DNA of 18,732 bases. It comes from SIG440 sp045645905. Lineage in GTDB: Bacteria > Bacillota > Clostridia > Monoglobales > Monoglobaceae. The stretch covers positions 1 to 18,732 of the forward strand of contig JAZRJT010000013.1 in the NCBI GenBank assembly GCA_045645905.1, read 5' to 3'. The notes beneath the pieces are model-generated. The model was given only the letters and a program-made list of their open reading frames with translations, ran no database searches and was not told the DNA's origin. The position numbers and the translations under genes were made by a program. Shown here piece after piece: positions 14,830-18,732 of the stretch (position 1 is its first letter; each line of letters starts with the position of its first letter).

Positions 14830-15750
14830 TTATTTAAAAATTTTTATACTAAGTAATAATGCACCTTCAACCGCAGTGTGTTTCGGCGGAGTAAGTGTAC
14901 AATTAATTTTTTTAAGACATTCTTTCAGAGGTGTTAAAATCAAATCACCTGATTTAAACAAGCCTCCGTAATATGAAACAGGTATATTTTTATTTTCCCA
15001 TCCCATTTGTTTAATGATTGCACTTGCAGATTCTGCAAGACACTCGGCAGCATCTGCGTATATTTTTTTAGCCTCGGCATCACCCGCCAAAGCTGCTTTT
15101 TCTGCAAAAATCTGAAAGGATGCAACTTTGTCTCTGTAGGGTGCATAAGCTTGTTCAACTACGTCAATAAAATCGAAATCATCTTTAAGGTCAAGTTCTT
15201 TTTTAACTATTTCATAAAGAGCACTTTTAGGTTTTCTGCCGTCTGCCTCTTTTGCAAAAAGTGACATTGTCTGCTTGCCAACCCAATAGCACGAGCCTTC
15301 GTCGCTGAAAAATTCACTCCAACCATTTGAACGTGCTTCGCGGTTGTTACCGTCCATGCCGTATGCAATAGCACCGGTACCCGCAACAAGATGTACGCCC
15401 TCGGCACATTCAAGCGAGCCTGCCCATCCAACAACAACGTCGTTAACTATGTGCACAGGTATGGGTGAAAGTGCTGATTTAAGACGTTCAATTATCTCGC
15501 TATCTGCATCCGGAGCTTCGCCGTAACAAGGCAGTCCGATACAACAACCCGAGCACTCTTCCATACTTATATTTATACTTTGGATAATCTCCTTCACGCC
15601 ATCAACAAGAAGGTTTATAACGCTGTCAATGCCAATTGATTTGTGCGAACAACCTGACTTTTCGATAATGTTTATGGGCATTCCATCTTTTTTTCCTATC
15701 ACAATAGCAGTTTTTGTGCCGCCACCGTCAATACCGATATAATATTTCAA
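14830..15750 (-). CDS. BadF/BadG-type sugar kinase (N-acetylhexosamine kinase-like)
   Basis: A 306-residue ASKHA-fold kinase of the BadF/BadG/BcrA family, as in mammalian and bacterial N-acetylglucosamine kinases. IGIDGGGTKTA (5-15) is phosphate motif 1, VNDVVVGWAG (D104) holds the probable catalytic Asp, AGTGAIAYG (123-131) is phosphate motif 2, and GWSEFFSDEGS (143-153) is characteristic of the family. As first gene of the operon it probably phosphorylates an unphosphorylated amino sugar imported by a non-PTS route, feeding the AgaS-like isomerase. The substrate could be GlcNAc, GalNAc or glucosamine. The start is TTG, supported by a near-perfect Shine-Dalgarno at 15755-15763. Confidence 0.87.
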   Translation of the reverse strand: MKYYIGIDGGGTKTAIVIGKKDGMPINIIEKSGCSHKSIGIDSVINLLVDGVKEIIQSINISMEECSGCCIGLPCYGEAPDADSEIIERLKSALSPIPVHIVNDVVVGWAGSLECAEGVHLVAGTGAIAYGMDGNNREARSNGWSEFFSDEGSCYWVGKQTMSLFAKEADGRKPKSALYEIVKKELDLKDDFDFIDVVEQAYAPYRDKVASFQIFAEKAALAGDAEAKKIYADAAECLAESASAIIKQMGWENKNIPVSYYGGLFKSGDLILTPLKECLKKINCTLTPPKHTAVEGALLLSIKIFK

Positions 15751-15754
15751 AGTA

Positions 15755-15763
15755 TCACCTCCT
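15755..15763 (-). promoter_or_regulatory. Near-perfect Shine-Dalgarno deciding the TTG start of the kinase
   Basis: On the - strand AGGAGGTGA lies 4 nt before TTG at 15750. This is full complementarity to the 16S 3' end and compensates for the weak start codon. No ATG gives a better N-terminus for the kinase. Confidence 0.85.
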
Positions 15764-15776
15764 GAACTCCGTCTTT

Positions 15777-15805
15777 ATTATAATTGGAATCTATATAATA
15801 TTCAA
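15777..15805 (-). promoter_or_regulatory. Promoter of the kinase-agaS-gatY-gatZ operon
   Basis: On the - strand TTGAAT (complement of 15800-15805), 17-bp spacer and a perfect TATAAT (complement of 15777-15782) place the start near 15770, giving a leader of about 20 nt ending in the strong Shine-Dalgarno. Confidence 0.7.
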
Positions 15806-15887
15806 TAAAAATAGGTTTTTTTCGTCCACGAAGGAGGTTGCATCATACAAAACACCATACAACATACGTAATTGGTATTAAATTTTC

Positions 15888-15916
15888 TTGAAATGCATAT
15901 TTTTTTGTGTTATAAT
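15888..15916 (+). promoter_or_regulatory. Promoter of fbp
   Basis: TTGAAA (15888-15893), 17-bp spacer and TATAAT (15911-15916) form a near-consensus promoter with a leader of about 57 nt. Between it and the divergent operon promoter (15806-15887) I see only loosely repeated CATACA units and an isolated AAGGAGG; no operator can be assigned. Confidence 0.8.
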
Positions 15917-15938
15917 AGGGTAAGTTAACATAAAATTT

Positions 15939-15953
15939 TTGAAACGGTTTTAA
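15939..15953 (+). promoter_or_regulatory. cre-like dyad in the fbp leader
   Basis: TTGAAACGGTTTTAA is an imperfect palindrome (TTGAAAC/GTTTTAA around G) lying 22 nt past the -10 box. It resembles CcpA catabolite-responsive elements and other LacI-family sites (TGAAANCG core). Placed downstream of the start it would act as a roadblock repressor site on the gluconeogenic fbp gene. The match is moderate. Confidence 0.4.
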
Positions 15954-15979
15954 AAATATGAATTAATAGGGAGCAAAGT

Positions 15980-17848
15980 ATGAGTGTTTTAGAAGAAAGA
16001 AAGTATTACAAACTGCTTGCTGAAAAATGGCCCACAAAAAAAGATGTAATATCCGAAATCATCAATCTTCGAGCAATACTCAGCTTACCTAAAGGTACGG
16101 AACATTTTATAAGCGACATTCATGGTGAGCATGAGCATTTTACACATGTAATGCGCACAGCATCCGGCGTTATAAGAGCAAAAATTTATGATGTATACGG
16201 TGACGAACTGTCAGCAGCAGAACAAATAAAGCTTGCCAACCTTATATACTATCCCGAAAAGGTGCTTAAAAAACATTCAGGCGACAGAGCCTGGATAGAG
16301 GAAAATCTTTTAAGACTTGTGGAAATATGCAAAGTAGCATGTGCCAAATATACCCGTTCAAAAGTGAGAAAGGCTCTTCCTGAAAAATACGCATATATAA
16401 TAGACGAACTTCTTAACTGCGATTCCAAAAATACAAACAAGGAAAATTATTACAATAAAATAGTTGAAACAATTATTAATCTGGGTTGTGCCGCCGACTT
16501 TATTGAAGAGATAGCTGCTGTAATCCGCAAGCTTTCTATAGACCATCTACATATTGTGGGAGATGTTTTTGACAGAGGTCCAAGACCTGACATTGTTCTA
16601 GATACACTGTTTGACGTTAAGAACATTGATATTCAATGGGGTAACCACGATGTTGTATGGATGGGTGCTATGATGGGCTCGTTAGTTTGCATCAGTGTAG
16701 TACTTGCAAACAATCTGAAGTATGAAAACACCGAATTTTTAGAAGAGGGCTACGGTATCAGTTTGCGTAATCTTGAGCATTTTGCAAACAGAAACTATAC
16801 AGGCAAAAATAGTATTGAAAAAATGTATAAGGCGATTTCGGTGATTAGATTTAAGCTTGAGGATAGCTTGATGCGCTGTGAAAAAGCATTTTCAATGTCC
16901 GAAAAAACTAGACTTGATAAAATAAATTTTAAAGATATGACATGGCAGGGATATAAACTTAATACCGACGAATTCCCTACTATAAACGAAAATGCCCCGT
17001 TTGAGCTTACAACTGATGAAAAAAAGGTTATGGGTGGTCTTAGACATTCCTTCCAATATAGTGAAAAAATGAAGAAACATCTTAATTTTATGTTTTCAAA
17101 AGGCAGCATTTATCTGTGCTATAACGGAAACCTTTTGTATCACGGATGTATTCCAATAGATGAAAACGGAGATTTTTCCGTTTTTGTGTATGATAATAAA
17201 AAGTATTACGGAAAAGCATATATGGATTTTTGCGAGAGAAAGTTACGCAAAGCATATAAGGAGAAGAACAACCAAGAGGCAGATTTTGCGTGGTTTTTGT
17301 GGTGTTCACCATTCTCTCCGCTTTTTGGAAAGAAGAACATGGCTACCTTTGAGAGAATGTACATAGATGACATAAAAATCCACGAAGAGGAAAAACTACC
17401 CTATTTTAATTTGTGGAACAACGAAGAAATATGTAATAAAATAATGGCTGAATTTGATATAAACTACGAAAACGGACATATAATAAACGGACATATTCCC
17501 GTAAAGTTTAAGGACGGAGAAAGCCCTATAAAAGCAAACGGTAAACTTATCCTTATTGACGGAGGAATGTCAACTATATACCGCAAGCAGACGGGAATTG
17601 CAGGATATACCCTTATTTATAATTCCTATGGACTTGCAATTACGTCACATTCACCATTTGAAAGCATAAATTCAATTGTTGAACAAAACTGCGAAATGGT
17701 ATCACAAAAATATGTTGTTGAAAAGGTAGGCAAAAGACTGCTGGTGCAGGACACAGACAACGGAAAAAGTCTTTCGGATACTATAGACGATTTGGAAACA
17801 CTTATGTTTCTTTACGAATCAGGCGTTATACCCGAAAAAAGGTATTAA
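15980..17848 (+). CDS. fbp: Fructose-1,6-bisphosphatase, class 3
   Basis: A 622-residue Firmicute-type (class III, YydE-like) FBPase that hydrolyses fructose-1,6-bisphosphate to fructose-6-phosphate for gluconeogenesis. It belongs to the calcineurin-like phosphoesterases. The metal-site motifs are present: DIHGEHEHF (D46, H48), GDVFDRGPRPD (D195, D198) and GNHDVVWMGA (N222, H223). Family segments KGSIYLCYNGNLLYHGCIP, NGHIPVK and LIDGGMS (second-half metal ligands) follow. The length is close to the usual 640-670. GGGAG before the ATG supports the start. It has its own promoter, divergent from the aldolase operon, so aldolase products and FBPase are regulated side by side. It probably continues into the gntR-type gene 35 nt downstream. 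Confidence 0.95.
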   Translation: MSVLEERKYYKLLAEKWPTKKDVISEIINLRAILSLPKGTEHFISDIHGEHEHFTHVMRTASGVIRAKIYDVYGDELSAAEQIKLANLIYYPEKVLKKHSGDRAWIEENLLRLVEICKVACAKYTRSKVRKALPEKYAYIIDELLNCDSKNTNKENYYNKIVETIINLGCAADFIEEIAAVIRKLSIDHLHIVGDVFDRGPRPDIVLDTLFDVKNIDIQWGNHDVVWMGAMMGSLVCISVVLANNLKYENTEFLEEGYGISLRNLEHFANRNYTGKNSIEKMYKAISVIRFKLEDSLMRCEKAFSMSEKTRLDKINFKDMTWQGYKLNTDEFPTINENAPFELTTDEKKVMGGLRHSFQYSEKMKKHLNFMFSKGSIYLCYNGNLLYHGCIPIDENGDFSVFVYDNKKYYGKAYMDFCERKLRKAYKEKNNQEADFAWFLWCSPFSPLFGKKNMATFERMYIDDIKIHEEEKLPYFNLWNNEEICNKIMAEFDINYENGHIINGHIPVKFKDGESPIKANGKLILIDGGMSTIYRKQTGIAGYTLIYNSYGLAITSHSPFESINSIVEQNCEMVSQKYVVEKVGKRLLVQDTDNGKSLSDTIDDLETLMFLYESGVIPEKRY

Positions 17849-17883
17849 ATAGTAAACGAGGATTAAAAATGAGGTGACTAAAA

Positions 17884-18597
17884 ATGGCAAATACTCCCCT
17901 TTATATACAAATATATAAAACCATATTGAATTCAATAAAGAATGGCGAATATAAAGAAAACACCGCATTACCATCTGAAAGAGAGCTGTGTGACAAATAT
18001 TTTGTAAGCCGTTCTACCATACGGCAGACAATGTCACTTTTAAAAGAGGGGGATTTTGTATATACAGTTCATGGAAAGGGTACCTTTATAAAGCCCCAGG
18101 TGTTTATTCAGCCTCTGACAAAAGTATATTCATTTACTGATACTTTAAAGAATGACAATGTTATAATCCAGAACAAAATTGTTGACTACGATAAGGAAAC
18201 TGCAGATACTTCTTTGTCAAAAATTACCGGGCATAACGAGAAGTCAGTTTTTCACAGACTGACAAGACTTCGCTCGGCAAAGGACTATCCTTTGATGCTT
18301 GAGACAACTTATTTGCCTACAGCAAGATTTATCAGACTTTCGCTTGAAACTATTGAAACAGGCTCGCTTTATGATTATCTTCGCAAAAACTATAATTTTA
18401 AGGCAGACAAAATTAAGGAGACTCTGAGACCGATAATTCCGCAGGCAAAGGAGAGGAAGCTTTTGCAGATTTCATCAAATGTTCCGTGTATTTTGCTTGA
18501 AAGGTTCAGCTATGAGGATGATTTGCTTATCGAATACACTCGCTCGATAGTAAGGGGAGATAAGTATATTTTTCAGGCAAATCTGTCAGATGAATAA
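17884..18597 (+). CDS. GntR/HutC-family regulator with UTRA domain
   Basis: A 237-residue regulator. Residues 1-70 are a GntR winged helix (LYIQIYKTILNSIKNGEY, LPSERELCDKYFVSRSTIRQ, GKGTFI), and about 85-232 are a UTRA/chorismate-lyase-fold effector domain (FHRLTRLRSAKDYPLMLETTYLP, GSLYDYL). This is the architecture of NagR/YvoA, TreR and related sugar-phosphate sensors. It lies 35 nt after fbp with GAGGTGA 6 nt before the ATG, so it is likely co-transcribed with fbp. The neighbouring amino-sugar operon and fbp are natural targets, with a hexosamine- or ketose-phosphate as effector; this is inference. Residues needed for specificity cannot be judged. Confidence 0.9.
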   Translation: MANTPLYIQIYKTILNSIKNGEYKENTALPSERELCDKYFVSRSTIRQTMSLLKEGDFVYTVHGKGTFIKPQVFIQPLTKVYSFTDTLKNDNVIIQNKIVDYDKETADTSLSKITGHNEKSVFHRLTRLRSAKDYPLMLETTYLPTARFIRLSLETIETGSLYDYLRKNYNFKADKIKETLRPIIPQAKERKLLQISSNVPCILLERFSYEDDLLIEYTRSIVRGDKYIFQANLSDE

Positions 18598-18638
18598 TCT
18601 TTTAAAATATGTAGGTTTACAATAGATGTGTTACACTA

Positions 18639-18681
18639 CATAACATTTTGAAATGATTTTCAATCCTCACAAAATGTTATG
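18639..18681. promoter_or_regulatory. 12-bp inverted repeat, probable operator or attenuator downstream of the GntR gene
   Basis: CATAACATTTTG (18639-18650) and CAAAATGTTATG (18670-18681) are perfect inverted repeats with a 19-nt gap, inside which TTGAAA-TGAT-TTTCAA can form a competing hairpin. A third partial copy (CAAAATGTGTTATAG, 18709-18722) overlaps a possible extended -10 (TGTTATAGT, 18715-18723) for a gene beyond the window. No T-tract follows, so an operator is more likely than a terminator. Confidence 0.45.
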
Positions 18682-18732
18682 TTCAAAAAAAGAATACGGA
18701 AACTTTCCAAAATGTGTTATAGTTAAGTTACC

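Noticed and set aside
15844..15870. Loosely repeated CATACA units as a possible operator or CRISPR-like repeat
   Set aside because: The units are short, unevenly spaced and imperfect; there is no spacer-repeat regularity and no cas gene in the window.
15830..15890. AAGGAGG followed by TTG with a short frame upstream of fbp
   Set aside because: The spacing between the Shine-Dalgarno-like sequence and TTG is zero, the frame is under 20 codons and it lies upstream of the fbp promoter.

Overview
The window reads as a chromosomal segment of a low-GC, endospore-lineage Firmicute, most likely a gut Clostridia of the Ruminococcaceae/Oscillospiraceae type. The basis is AT-rich DNA with A/T-ending codons, purine-rich Shine-Dalgarno sites, a GerW/YtfJ sporulation gene, an order of ytfJ-type gene, polA, coaE, transglycosylase and M18 peptidase, and a class 3 fructose-1,6-bisphosphatase. 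TAG, TAA, ATG, GTG and TTG are all used as ordinary stops and starts. Taxonomy is inferred from gene content only.

Left part (1-6300, + strand). The tail of a DUF2953-like gene runs into gerW, which ends at a strong terminator. A housekeeping run follows: polA (TTG start), coaE (GTG start), a membrane-anchored lytic transglycosylase and an M18 aminopeptidase, closed by a 17-bp hairpin. A consensus promoter then drives tRNA-Leu(UAA) and an initiator-type tRNA-Met(CAU), ending in a GAAA-tetraloop terminator. The tRNA-Met has an odd T-stem and discriminator base.

Spacer (6259-6619). This 361-bp stretch has no convincing gene. It holds short AT-rich ATTCAT-type repeats, a second inverted copy of the tRNA terminator arm, and a separate structured block with its own T-tailed terminator.

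Middle part (6620-11500). A LysR regulator is divergent from aspartate ammonia-lyase (aspA); their promoters are superimposed mirror images in one palindrome. Next come a small membrane protein gene (DUF6512-like), a C-terminally short MocR/PdxR-type regulator (GntR HTH plus aminotransferase fold) and a divergent ECF-transporter S component. This last pair also shares overlapping promoters and may handle vitamin B6.

Right part (11584-18732). A leftward operon encodes a BadF-type sugar kinase, a double-SIS sugar-phosphate isomerase (AgaS-like), a class II ketose-bisphosphate aldolase (GatY/Fba-like) and its GatZ/KbaZ-type partner. Together these suggest amino-sugar or galactosamine-type catabolism through tagatose or fructose phosphates. 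The gatZ frame is broken by one in-frame amber codon exactly where the family normally has Gln. Divergent to the operon, class 3 fbp is followed by a GntR/UTRA regulator, probably the local sugar-phosphate sensor. The window ends in a non-coding stretch with a 12-bp inverted repeat that looks like an operator for the next gene.
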